Assembly (NCBI GenBank): GCA_913055635.1
Contig: CAJXLK010000015.1
Location: forward strand, 1-64,000
DNA from: an uncultured Bacteroidota bacterium
GTDB lineage: Bacteria; Bacteroidota; Bacteroidia; Bacteroidales; UBA12077
Reading direction: 5' to 3'
Length of the DNA: 64,000 nucleotides
Part shown: positions 34,520 through 43,400 of the stretch, in pieces
Numbering within the stretch: position 1 is the stretch's first letter
Layout: every line of letters starts with the position of its first letter
Notes under the pieces: model-generated
Database searches by the model: none
What the model was told of the DNA's origin: nothing
The model's input: the letters and a program-made list of their open reading frames with translations, nothing else
Position numbers and translations under genes: made by a program

Positions 34520-36898
34520 ATGCTTCGACATTTTTTCAAATTCACCTTTCAAAGGACCCTTAAGAAGGATATTTTTCATACCCTTCTTAATCTGTTGGGA
34601 CTGGCGGTTGGTTTAACGGCATTTATCCTGGTCCTGCTTTTCGTTCATCATCAGCGGAATTACGATTCCTTTCATCAGCACTACCACAGCATCTACCGCG
34701 TCGTTTGCGATGAACCTGATGATCAGTGGGTGGGCACCCCGGCCCAGCTGGGGCCTTACCTGGAGGGAAAGATTCCCGAGATGAAGCAGTATACAAGGGT
34801 TGAGCCTTATGATGACATATTGATCCAGGTGAACAAGAAGCAATTTTTTGAATCCGATCTGCTGTTTGCCGACAGCACTTTTTTTGAAATGTTTTCTTTT
34901 CCCTTACTTAGGGGGGATAAGGAAAACCCGCTGCGTGATCTTCATTCGATGGTCATCAGTGAAAGTGTGGCCCGTAAATATTTTGGAGGTCGGGATCCCA
35001 TCGGCCAACAGATCCGGTTTGGCAAGCAGAAAGCATCATGGGCTCGTTCTGCTAACCATGGCAAAAAGAAAGAGCCCTATACCATCACAGCTGTGGTAGC
35101 CGATCCGCCTGCCAATTCATCCATCCAATATCGTTTTATTGTTTCTTTTGAGCACATGGCCAGGCGTTCTTCCTGGGGGATGTTCAATTATACCACTTAC
35201 ATCCGGCTGAAGGATCCCGCGATGCATCAGCAGGCTGAGCAAAAGATCAGGCAATGTGCTGTAGAAAGGAGTAATGACAATGCGATGAAGTTGGGCTTTC
35301 TGGCTTTGCAGGCCATGAAAAAGATGCATTTTGAAGCCATTCGGGGCAATGATTTTCAGGTTGTTCAAATGAAGTACATCTATATTTTATTTTCTGCCGC
35401 CGGTTTTCTGCTTCTGTTGGCGGCCATCAACTACACCAACCTTTCTACTGCCATCGCCCTGAAGCGGTCTAAAGAGGTAGCCTTGAAGAAAATTTCCGGA
35501 AGCAGCCGTTTTCGCATCGCCGTTGAATTCATGCTGGAATCGCTGTTTTTTTCCCTGGTCGCGCTTTTCCTGGCTTTCATACTGGTCGAGCTCATACGCC
35601 CGCATTTCAATCAATGGCTCGGGATGGAGCTGAAGATGTATTACGGTTTGATGCCCCTTTTTACCGCTGCCGCCCTTTTTATTGGTCTGCTGGGCGGCAT
35701 TTATCCCGCCATACACAATTCGCGGTTCGGGATTATGGGCCTGATCAGGGAGCATCATTTCCGGGGAAGGAAGGCCGGTCATTTCAGAAACGTTTTGGTG
35801 CTGGTACAGTTTGGCATCACCAGTTTTCTGCTTATCTGCACCCTGACTTTTACCCAGCAACTGGAGTACATGTACAACCGGGATCTCGGGTACCGAACCG
35901 ATAACATTTATGAGGTGCAGGTGCACTGGAACGGCATCAGACTGGATGCTTTAAAAGGTGAACTCAAACAACATCCCGACATCAGCCATGTCACCACCGC
36001 TACTTTTCATCCCGGCAAAGACAACTGGAACCAGTCGGCTTTCTGGAGAGGAATGGAGAAAGACAGCGATTTCCAGGTTTTTATTCATGAGGTGGACCAG
36101 GATTTTTTGGCGACTTTCGACATTGAGCTGGTGGAAGGAGACAGCACTTACAGGGGGTTGGAGGCACCGGATGAATATTATTTGATCAACCGGGCCACCC
36201 AAAAGAAGTTGGGATGGGACAAGGCCAGGGATAAGGCTTTTGGTGTTTTTAACCCCAATGATCTGGGTACCGTATTGGGCGTTACCGAGAACGTTCATTT
36301 CCGATCGCTGCACCATGCCATCTCCCCGAGCGTCTTTTTGCTCAGCATGGAGCCTGTCCCGCAGCGCCTTTTTATCCGGGTCAGGGGAGAGGATCACCGT
36401 GAAGCCCTTGATTATCTGGCTCGGCAATGGAAGGAGCTGGCACCCTCCAATGCTCCCTTTATGATGAGCGCCCTGGAGGAGGATGTGGAAAGCATGTATC
36501 AAACCGAACGCAAAACCAGGCAGATCGTGCTGGCTTTTACCGTGGTGGCCATTTTTATTTCGTTGCTGGGTTTGCTGGGCCTGGCCACATTCATCTCCCT
36601 GCAACGAACCAAGGAGATCGGTATCCGTAAGGTGTTTGGATCGTCCCAGGCAGATATCATCGGCAAGCTTACCTTTAACCTGCTGAAGTGGGTGTTTATA
36701 GCCTTTGTGGTGGCCTCGCCCCTTGCCTGGATGTATATGAAAAGATGGCTGGCGCATTTTGCCTACCACATAGAACTGGATGCCTGGATTTTCATCCTGG
36801 CGGGTATACTGGCCCTGGGGGTCGGTTTTTTCAGTGTGATCCTCCAGGCTTACCGGGCTTCGCGAACCAACCCGGTTCATTCACTAAGATATGAATGA
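34520..36898 (+). CDS. FtsX/MacB-type ABC transporter permease
   Basis: A 792-residue inner-membrane protein made of two MacB_PCD/FtsX halves. A first span (~20-42, LLGLAVGLTAFILVLLFV) leads into a periplasmic domain (~45-280), three spans (~285-400), a further span near 430, a second periplasmic domain (~450-670) and three C-terminal spans. The coupling segments SKEVALKKISGSS and TKEIGIRKVFGSS are visible. It ends NPVHSLRYE. I chose the ATG at 34520 because a longer reading would translate the repeat array. No ATPase is encoded nearby; these proteins generally act in lipoprotein, peptide or envelope-stress export. Confidence 0.88.
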   Translation: MLRHFFKFTFQRTLKKDIFHTLLNLLGLAVGLTAFILVLLFVHHQRNYDSFHQHYHSIYRVVCDEPDDQWVGTPAQLGPYLEGKIPEMKQYTRVEPYDDILIQVNKKQFFESDLLFADSTFFEMFSFPLLRGDKENPLRDLHSMVISESVARKYFGGRDPIGQQIRFGKQKASWARSANHGKKKEPYTITAVVADPPANSSIQYRFIVSFEHMARRSSWGMFNYTTYIRLKDPAMHQQAEQKIRQCAVERSNDNAMKLGFLALQAMKKMHFEAIRGNDFQVVQMKYIYILFSAAGFLLLLAAINYTNLSTAIALKRSKEVALKKISGSSRFRIAVEFMLESLFFSLVALFLAFILVELIRPHFNQWLGMELKMYYGLMPLFTAAALFIGLLGGIYPAIHNSRFGIMGLIREHHFRGRKAGHFRNVLVLVQFGITSFLLICTLTFTQQLEYMYNRDLGYRTDNIYEVQVHWNGIRLDALKGELKQHPDISHVTTATFHPGKDNWNQSAFWRGMEKDSDFQVFIHEVDQDFLATFDIELVEGDSTYRGLEAPDEYYLINRATQKKLGWDKARDKAFGVFNPNDLGTVLGVTENVHFRSLHHAISPSVFLLSMEPVPQRLFIRVRGEDHREALDYLARQWKELAPSNAPFMMSALEEDVESMYQTERKTRQIVLAFTVVAIFISLLGLLGLATFISLQRTKEIGIRKVFGSSQADIIGKLTFNLLKWVFIAFVVASPLAWMYMKRWLAHFAYHIELDAWIFILAGILALGVGFFSVILQAYRASRTNPVHSLRYE

Positions 36899-36899
36899 G

Positions 36900-36983
36900 G
36901 GAGTAGGTAGTAGGAGTAAATTAGTAGGGAGTAGTTAGTAGGAATAAATTAGTAGGGAGTAGGTAGTAGGGAGTAGGAAGTAA
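36900..36983. repeat. heptamer repeat (GGAGTAG) between two permease genes
   Basis: Twelve 7-bp units of the type GGAGTAG/GTAGTAG/TTAGTAG, with a 28-bp higher-order period. It fills nearly the whole gap between the two permease genes. Confidence 0.88.
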
Positions 36984-37006
36984 TGAACAATTAAAAACAG
37001 AACCAT

Positions 37007-39406
37007 ATGTTTGGCAACCATTTAAAAACCGCCTTTAGGCGACTGGCAAGAAACCGGTCGATTTCAGCCATCAATATCCTCGGACTTACTCTGGGCATGG
37101 CCGTGACCTTTGTGATTTTAATCTATGTTTTTCATGAGCGCAGCTACGATGATTTTCAGGTTAAAAAGGACCGCATTTACCGGGTCATCACCGAGCAGAA
37201 GGTGCATGGATGGGAAAATGCCAGTACACCCTATCCCCTGGCTGATCGGCTCGAATCCGATTATCCTGCCGTATCCATGGCCACCCGGGTGGGCTTGTTG
37301 TTTGAAACGCGGGTGGCTAAGGATCAGGCGTTTATCCCTGAAGATCACTTTATTTGCGCCGATCCCGATTTTACCGATTTGTTCACCTTGAGTGTTCTGC
37401 GCGGTAACCGCGATGACCTGCTGGATGAGCCACAAGACGTGGTTTTGACTGAATCCATGGCACAAAAGTATTTCGGATCCCTCGATATTGTGGGTCAACC
37501 CCTTGAAATCAAAAGCGTCGGAGAGCGCATCGACCTGAATGTTTCCGGGGTCATCCGGGATCTGCCCCAAAATTCTACCCTAAAAGCCAGCTTTATAGGC
37601 TCTACCGAATTGTTTTTAAATCAGATTGGCCAGATTGCTTTCAGTGGAGGTTCAGGGACCCTTACTCCGGATGCTTTCCGCGAATCCTGGGAGCTTGATG
37701 TGTTTATGACCTACCTTCTGGTAGAAGAAGGTTTTCAACCAGGGGAATTTGAGCAGCAATTGGCCCGGTTGGAGCAGGATGTGGTGAATCCTGAAAAGAA
37801 AGGTTACCACTTGCAATCGATGGAGGATTTCTACTTTCACTCCGGACATTTGATCTCTGAATTCACCGTTAAGGGCGATCTGAAACAGGTATACATCTTT
37901 TCCCTGGTGGCTTTTTTAATCCTGTTGGTCGCCAGTATCAATTATGTGTTGCTGGGTTCGGCCCAGGCCCTGAGTCGGGCCCGAGAAGTAGGCATCCGCA
38001 AGATCACCGGTGCCACCCGGAAGATCTTGTTCAGGCAGGTCCTGGTCGAATCCTTGCTGATCACCCTGCTCGCCTTTCCACTGGCCCTGATCCTGATTGA
38101 ACAGGCCCGTCCCCTGTTGGTGCGTTTTCTGGAAAAGGACTTCATCCATTATAGCTCCCTGAGCTGGGAAGTGATCCTGGGATTTGTGTTGGTATTGTTT
38201 TTATTGAATTATGTTCCGGGGCTTTTCATTGTTCGTTATTATTCCCGGCTCAAGGCAACCACGGTGATGGTAAAGCCGAATAACCCTGTCGGCCATAATA
38301 TGGGGATGCAGAAGGTGCTTATGGCCGTCCAGTTTGCTGTTTTCTTGATCCTGGTCAGTTGCAGCCTGGGCATCTACCAACAGCTGAAATATGCCAACAA
38401 CCATGACCTGGGATTTGAACCCAAAGGGATTGTCTCTTTTTCCCTGGGGATGCGTTCGAACACGGAAGAGGATTTACATACCCTGAAGCGGGAACTGCTT
38501 AAAAATCCAAAGGTGGTATCGGTGGGAGCCAGCATGTGGGCCCTTCCTTCAGCCAACACCATGAGTTATGACGTTTCCTTGCCCGATGACCCCGAGCGTT
38601 CGGTGAGCCTGGATGCTTTGTATGTGGATCGGGATTTCACCCGGGTGATGGGAATCAAATTGTTGAAGGGCAAACCATTCTCTGCTTTCAGCCAAAAAAA
38701 TGAAAAGCTTGTCCTGATCAATGAAACAGCCCGGAAGAAATTGCAGATGAAAGAGCCCATCGGCAAAAAGCTGGCAGGTTATGAAATTACCGGGGTTATA
38801 AAGGATTTTCATCACCATTCTTTTCGCAAAAAAATATCCCCGATGATGTTGATCAAAAAGCCATCTATGGCCCGCACCATGATGGTGAAGGTAAAAGGTG
38901 AACCGGATGAACAGGTTTTATCTCAAATGGGCAATGCCTACCGTGCGGTATTGAATAAATCCACCTTTGATTATCAGTTCCTTTCCGCCCGGTTTGATGA
39001 GCTTTATAAACAAGAGCGGAAGCTGGCCATTTGGCTGGTTTTGCTCTCGGTCATTGCCATCGGCATTTCTTCGATGGGGCTGTTGGGGCTGACCATCTTC
39101 CAGATCCGTAAACGTACCCGGGAAATAGCCATACGAAAAGTCAATGGAGCCCGGGTAAAGCATGTGATGGGCATGCTCTCGGGCAATTATATCAAGCTGG
39201 TGGTATGGGCCGCCCTGGTGTCGCTGCCTCTTTCATGGTTGTTGCTCAAGCAATGGCTTCACAATTTTGCCTACCAGGTCGACCTTTCGTGGGGTATCTT
39301 TGTCGGGGCACTCATGTTGGCCGTGTTGATTACCCTGGCCACAGTCAGCTTTCAGACCTATCGGGCAGCTACAGCCAACCCGGCCCACTCGTTGAGGTAT
39401 GAGTAG
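37007..39406 (+). CDS. FtsX/MacB-type ABC transporter permease
   Basis: A 799-residue paralogue of the preceding protein with the same 1+3, 1+3 span layout. Coupling-type segments are AREVGIRKITGATRK (~330) and TREIAIRKVNGARVK (~705); the end is NPAHSLRYE. The N-terminal family pattern INILGLTLGMAVTFVILIYVFHERSYDDF is clear. It lies 108 bp after the previous permease and is probably cotranscribed, giving a heterodimeric pair. Substrate unknown. Confidence 0.88.
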   Translation: MFGNHLKTAFRRLARNRSISAINILGLTLGMAVTFVILIYVFHERSYDDFQVKKDRIYRVITEQKVHGWENASTPYPLADRLESDYPAVSMATRVGLLFETRVAKDQAFIPEDHFICADPDFTDLFTLSVLRGNRDDLLDEPQDVVLTESMAQKYFGSLDIVGQPLEIKSVGERIDLNVSGVIRDLPQNSTLKASFIGSTELFLNQIGQIAFSGGSGTLTPDAFRESWELDVFMTYLLVEEGFQPGEFEQQLARLEQDVVNPEKKGYHLQSMEDFYFHSGHLISEFTVKGDLKQVYIFSLVAFLILLVASINYVLLGSAQALSRAREVGIRKITGATRKILFRQVLVESLLITLLAFPLALILIEQARPLLVRFLEKDFIHYSSLSWEVILGFVLVLFLLNYVPGLFIVRYYSRLKATTVMVKPNNPVGHNMGMQKVLMAVQFAVFLILVSCSLGIYQQLKYANNHDLGFEPKGIVSFSLGMRSNTEEDLHTLKRELLKNPKVVSVGASMWALPSANTMSYDVSLPDDPERSVSLDALYVDRDFTRVMGIKLLKGKPFSAFSQKNEKLVLINETARKKLQMKEPIGKKLAGYEITGVIKDFHHHSFRKKISPMMLIKKPSMARTMMVKVKGEPDEQVLSQMGNAYRAVLNKSTFDYQFLSARFDELYKQERKLAIWLVLLSVIAIGISSMGLLGLTIFQIRKRTREIAIRKVNGARVKHVMGMLSGNYIKLVVWAALVSLPLSWLLLKQWLHNFAYQVDLSWGIFVGALMLAVLITLATVSFQTYRAATANPAHSLRYE

Positions 39407-39626
39407 ATGGGGAAATGGGGAAATGAGTAAATGAGTAAATGATAAAATGAGGGAATGATACAATGCTAAAATGATTGAATTGATGAATGAGGTATTGCTT
39501 CAATTATTAAATGCTTAAATGCCAGTTCCTGGTTTTATCACTCGAAGCACTCATTTACTGATTCACTGATTCGCTCATTCACTCACTTACTCATTCACTC
39601 ATTCACTGATTGACTCATTTATTCAT
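39407..39626. repeat. two inverted arrays of 8-bp units between convergent genes
   Basis: Left arm 39407-39486: ten octamers of the type ATGAGTAA, starting right at the permease stop codon. Right arm 39547-39626: ten octamers of the type TCACTCAT/TTACTGAT, the reverse complement family. The arms are separated by about 60 bp and could fold into a long imperfect hairpin in transcripts from either side. Confidence 0.85.
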
Positions 39627-39675
39627 GGATTACGCATTCAATCGCAGGCATTCACTCATTCATTTCCCCTTTCCA

Positions 39676-40287
39676 TCACCTTGTCATCCGGACAATTGCC
39701 TTCAGGGGCAGACGCTCGGCCATGCCGATGACCTGGTTTTCACTGTCAAAACCAACCGACCGGAAGGTAAACAGGCTCTTATTGAATGGCACCTGAATTT
39801 GATAGTTTACTACACCGGTTGAATCATGGGTATTTTTTTCCAAAAGGCCTTTATATCCTTGTATCTTGATGCGTTTTTGGTTGGGATCGCCTATTCCCAT
39901 GAAAGCGGGCAGGGAGAGCAACCGGTTGATGGTTCCCAGCAGGGGGGAATCATCGATCAGTTCAACTTCGAGGGATTGTTTTTCATTTCGGTAGGCACGG
40001 TTAACATACATGCCGGTGATACCGGCAGCATTGCTGGTAACCTGATCTTCATCCTCTCTATAAGGCAGGGATTCTATTTCAGTAGGCAACAGTGAAAGTA
40101 TTTCACGGCCAAGGGCCTGGTCTACATCGGCCAGGGCCTGCTGGAGGGCATAACGGGAAGCCTGGAGATCGCCTGAACCATAGGCGTTTCTTGCTTTTTC
40201 CAGGTTGCCGGCTACATCCTGGCCCTGGACCAGAAGCGCCAGACAGACCCCGGCAAGGGTCATTGCTATTATGTAAGCTTTTTTCAT
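39676..40287 (-). CDS. secreted protein of unknown function (paralogue of upstream gene)
   Basis: A 203-residue protein with a signal peptide (MKKAYIIAMTLAGVCLALLVQGQ). I do not recognise a named family. Residues ~28-75 form a predicted helix (LEKARNAYGSGDLQASRYALQQALADVDQALG), followed by a beta-rich part. It shares with its neighbour the pattern DQVTSNAAGITGMYVNRAY and DPNQKRIKIQGYKGLLE, so the two arose by tandem duplication. Its start overlaps the stop of that gene (ATGA), implying coupled translation. Confidence 0.75.
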   Translation of the reverse strand: MKKAYIIAMTLAGVCLALLVQGQDVAGNLEKARNAYGSGDLQASRYALQQALADVDQALGREILSLLPTEIESLPYREDEDQVTSNAAGITGMYVNRAYRNEKQSLEVELIDDSPLLGTINRLLSLPAFMGIGDPNQKRIKIQGYKGLLEKNTHDSTGVVNYQIQVPFNKSLFTFRSVGFDSENQVIGMAERLPLKAIVRMTR

Positions 40288-41063
40288 TGTTCTCCCAGTT
40301 CTTTTTTAATTTTTTCAATATCAACCGGCTTAGCGGCCTGCATGACTTCCTGTTCATTGGCAAAATTGACGGCTTCGAACACCATCAGGGAAGATTGGCC
40401 AAAGGGTATGCTCATGGTATAACCTTCGGCCTCGTCATATTCCAGGATCCCCCGGTAGCCTTTATAATCAATCCGTTTATGATCAGGTTCCGTTGAATCC
40501 TCCTGGTAATAACCAGCCCCCAGATACATGTTGACCGCCGAGAGCATCGCCGCATCATTGGCAACAGTCAGGGTTACCTGCTGATCAGAACTCTGATAAA
40601 CCCGCTTAATGGTCAACCCTACAAAACCAATGCAGCTGGAGCTCACCTGGTCCTTTTCAGCTTTAGCGGGTAGGTTTGCAAGCTGATCGGGCATTTTGTC
40701 AAGAATACGGTGACCGATCTCCATCTCAACGCCCAACATGGCCTGGCGAATGGCATCACGGGTGTGGCTAAATGATTTTTCCGCAAAGGCCTTTTCAGCC
40801 TCTGCCAGGTGACTTTCGACATCGGGCGGTGCTTGGACCAATCCGTCTCCTCGGGTATTGGTCATCCTGCCTTCATCAGCCTGCCGGCCGGGCTGCTCGC
40901 CGGTGGCTTCTTCCTGAGTTTCCTCCTTCCCCAGCGCCTGCTCAACAACCTTTTCTTTGGCTTTTTTCTTAAGCTTGTTGATGAAGTTCTGTGAATAAGA
41001 GTCAGAGCCTGAAACCAGCATCATGGCACCGGCAAGGCCCAGCAATAAAATGGTTTTCTTCAT
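40284..41063 (-). CDS. secreted protein of unknown function (paralogue of downstream gene)
   Basis: A 259-residue protein with a signal peptide (MKKTILLLGLAGAMMLVSG). After a charged coiled segment (~25-85, Lys/Glu/Gln-rich) it matches the next protein over its whole length: a helical stretch (~80-130), DQVSSSCIGFVGLTIKRVY and DHKRIDYKGYRGILE. A good AAGGAGA ribosome-binding site precedes the ATG. Both are probably periplasmic or lipid-free envelope proteins; no function can be stated. Confidence 0.78.
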   Translation of the reverse strand: MKKTILLLGLAGAMMLVSGSDSYSQNFINKLKKKAKEKVVEQALGKEETQEEATGEQPGRQADEGRMTNTRGDGLVQAPPDVESHLAEAEKAFAEKSFSHTRDAIRQAMLGVEMEIGHRILDKMPDQLANLPAKAEKDQVSSSCIGFVGLTIKRVYQSSDQQVTLTVANDAAMLSAVNMYLGAGYYQEDSTEPDHKRIDYKGYRGILEYDEAEGYTMSIPFGQSSLMVFEAVNFANEQEVMQAAKPVDIEKIKKELGEQ

Positions 41064-41193
41064 TTTCTCCTTGAAATTTAGGGTAAATAAAAATCAAGTT
41101 ACGAAAAGAAAATATTCGGGTCAATGAAAAATTTGAGGGCTATATAAAAATCTTACAGCAGTTGAATTTCGTTTACTTCATCTCATCGAGCCT

Positions 41194-41440
41194 GCCATTC
41201 AAGCCTTCACTCCCGCCTTCGTTTCACTACGTCGGGCCAGCCATTCACTCATTTCCTCATTGATCACGCCTTTATTTTCTGCTTCCACTCCCTTCAGCGG
41301 GCCAGCCATTCAAGCATTCACTCCCCGCTTTCGTTTCACTACGTCGGGCCAGCCATTCACTCATTTCCTCATTGATCACGCCTTTATTTTCCGCTTCCAC
41401 TCCCTTCAGCGGGGCAGCCATTCAAGCATTCAAGCATTTC
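41194..41440. repeat. 111/112-bp tandem duplication
   Basis: Copy A 41194-41304 and copy B 41305-41416 are nearly identical; a third begins at 41417 and stops after ~24 bp. Each unit contains TTCGTTTCACTACGTCGGGC and CATTCACTCATTTCCTCATT, the latter resembling the octamer arrays at 39.5 kb. It lies just downstream of the gldB stop. Confidence 0.92.
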
Positions 41441-41454
41441 TTCATTCTCCCCCT

Positions 41455-42462
41455 CTAAGGGTTGTACTTCGAGGCGTTAAGCATCCTTTGATAATTTTGA
41501 TCCTTCATCAATGCGGGCAGGGTGGTGGAGGATTTCTCTTCCATATAGGCCTCGATGATTTTCCAGCCCAGCCAGTTGATGGCCTGGCCCGGCGAAGACT
41601 GGGGAAAACCAGAGGTGAAGGGTGCTGGGTTGATCATTTTGTTGATGGTCATATAATCAGTCGAATAGAGCAATTTATGATCGATCAGGTATTTCCAGAT
41701 CTGGGCCTCGTTCTGGCGGCACCATCGCAGCTCTTTTTTGCTGAAACTCGTTACCAGTGTATCATGTTCATGGGGAAGCATGGATTTGGTGAAATAGAGC
41801 AGTTTGCCACGGTATAGCATGTTGGAAAGCAGGTTGTCGGTGGAATCAGTGAAGGGCCACTCGCTTTTGCCCCAGGCCCGCATACAGTCGGTCGGTATCT
41901 GGGCCGGGTGCATATCCTGCTGTCGGTAATCGGCCCAGCCCAGTTTGTCATAAAACTTGCAATCCCGGCCCAGGTACTTGTCCAGCCCAATGGCCAGGAT
42001 GCTGTCGGCCACTACAATCGATTGGTTGAACCCCCCCAGATAGGTGTAGACCGCCGGAATGGTCTTTTCCGGAAAATAGTGGCGGTAGTAACTGAAACCT
42101 TCCTGAAGCTTTTTTTCTGCCGCTTCCATCGAAGAATGCACCTCCACAATCTTATCATAGGTCTGGTTCATATCATAATTGTTGAGAAAAGCCCGCAGGT
42201 TGGACGGATAGGACCGGCTGTTGGAGGCCCCGATGTTGATCACCCCCGTGTTATAGAGTTCGAAAAAACGACCGTATTTTTCCTGCATATCAGGAATTAG
42301 CCGGTGAAGACTGTCCAAATTGGCCGTAAAAAGATCTTTTTCCAGGCGCTTGACCTCAATGGTGATCTGTTGTGTCTCAATGTCCTTTTCATAGGGGTTT
42401 TTGGGTCCGCAACCAAAAAGGATCAGGGTAAGAGCCAGCACAGAAAAAATCCGATTTGTCAT
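41455..42462 (-). CDS. gldB: GldB-like gliding/type IX secretion lipoprotein
   Basis: A 335-residue lipoprotein (lipobox LILFGC, Cys18). Family features I recognise are the YFPEKTIPAVYTYLGGFNQSIV region, IGLDKYLG, NMLYRGKLLYF and QAINWLGWKIIEAYM. GldB is an essential envelope protein in gliding Bacteroidota and also occurs in non-gliders; in Flavobacterium it lies beside nadE, as here (nadE starts 0.9 kb away on the other strand). I start at 42462 because the upstream extension has no signal-peptide character. Gliding itself cannot be inferred. Confidence 0.82.
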   Translation of the reverse strand: MTNRIFSVLALTLILFGCGPKNPYEKDIETQQITIEVKRLEKDLFTANLDSLHRLIPDMQEKYGRFFELYNTGVINIGASNSRSYPSNLRAFLNNYDMNQTYDKIVEVHSSMEAAEKKLQEGFSYYRHYFPEKTIPAVYTYLGGFNQSIVVADSILAIGLDKYLGRDCKFYDKLGWADYRQQDMHPAQIPTDCMRAWGKSEWPFTDSTDNLLSNMLYRGKLLYFTKSMLPHEHDTLVTSFSKKELRWCRQNEAQIWKYLIDHKLLYSTDYMTINKMINPAPFTSGFPQSSPGQAINWLGWKIIEAYMEEKSSTTLPALMKDQNYQRMLNASKYNP

Positions 42463-42592
42463 ATTTTTATCAAATTTAAGTCTGAAACGATCAGAAATTA
42501 TTAATTTTATTAACCCAATGCCTCTACAAATATCGTTAATTAGCGGGGTTAAAAGAAACTTCAAAGCGTGAAATTATTCAAAGCATGAAATT

Positions 42593-43240
42593 ATGAAAAA
42601 AAAGTACCTGATCATTGTCCCGTTCTTATTGCTGGTCCTCATTAGCCAGGGACAGCCTTACCAGAAGTACAACTTTACGGTTTTTGCCGAGCCCCAGCTT
42701 ACATGGCTTCAGCCTGATTCGAAAAACATCAAAGCCGGGGGCTCCAAGCTGGGATTCAACGGAGGGTTGAACTTTGATAATTTTTTTGCCGAGAATTATG
42801 CTCTTTCAACGGGTGTTTCCATCAACAGCATGCATGGCAAGGTGGAAACCGAAACAGCCGATTCGCTGCAGGGTTATACCCTTGACGTGGGCGATGTGAC
42901 CGAATATCACCTACAGTACATCAACATTCCCATCGGGTTGAAGTTCAAGACCATTGAGGTGGGCTATACCCGTTTTTATGCCCATCTGGGATTGGATACC
43001 TATATCAACATCAAGGCCGAGGCCGATCTTCCCCAGGAAAATGAGGTGGATATGGCCGATCAGATTACCTGGTACAATTTAGGCTATTACATCGGAGGGG
43101 GAATCGAATATTCGATTGGTGGCACCACGGCCCTTGTGGCAGGCATAGCCTACAACAAAGGGTTCATCGATATCGCATCTTCCTCTGATACCGATTTTAC
43201 CACAGGCTCGTTTAACCTGAGGCTGGGTATCCTTTTTTGA
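42593..43240 (+). CDS. small outer-membrane beta-barrel protein (PorT-like)
   Basis: A 215-residue protein with a signal peptide (MKKKYLIIVPFLLLVLISQG) and an eight-stranded barrel pattern (OMP_b-brl_2 type): FTVFAEPQLTW, LGFNGGLNFDNFF, YALSTGVSINSM, LQYINIPIGLKFKT, and a last strand FNLRLGILF. PorT of the type IX secretion system belongs to this superfamily, but so do many unrelated proteins, so I do not assign it. It is divergent from gldB across 130 bp. Confidence 0.8.
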   Translation: MKKKYLIIVPFLLLVLISQGQPYQKYNFTVFAEPQLTWLQPDSKNIKAGGSKLGFNGGLNFDNFFAENYALSTGVSINSMHGKVETETADSLQGYTLDVGDVTEYHLQYINIPIGLKFKTIEVGYTRFYAHLGLDTYINIKAEADLPQENEVDMADQITWYNLGYYIGGGIEYSIGGTTALVAGIAYNKGFIDIASSSDTDFTTGSFNLRLGILF

Positions 43241-43400
43241 AAACCATGCGGGTTGTAAAAAATAACTTTACCGAACAAGAAGACTGGAGCGTTTTGCCCT
43301 TTGATGAGAAGGATCGTTTTTCGCAGGTTCTTTGGTGAAGCTGAAGGGCGGAACGAATGATCCGCATAAGATAGTGTTTTACCTTAATAATCTATGAATT

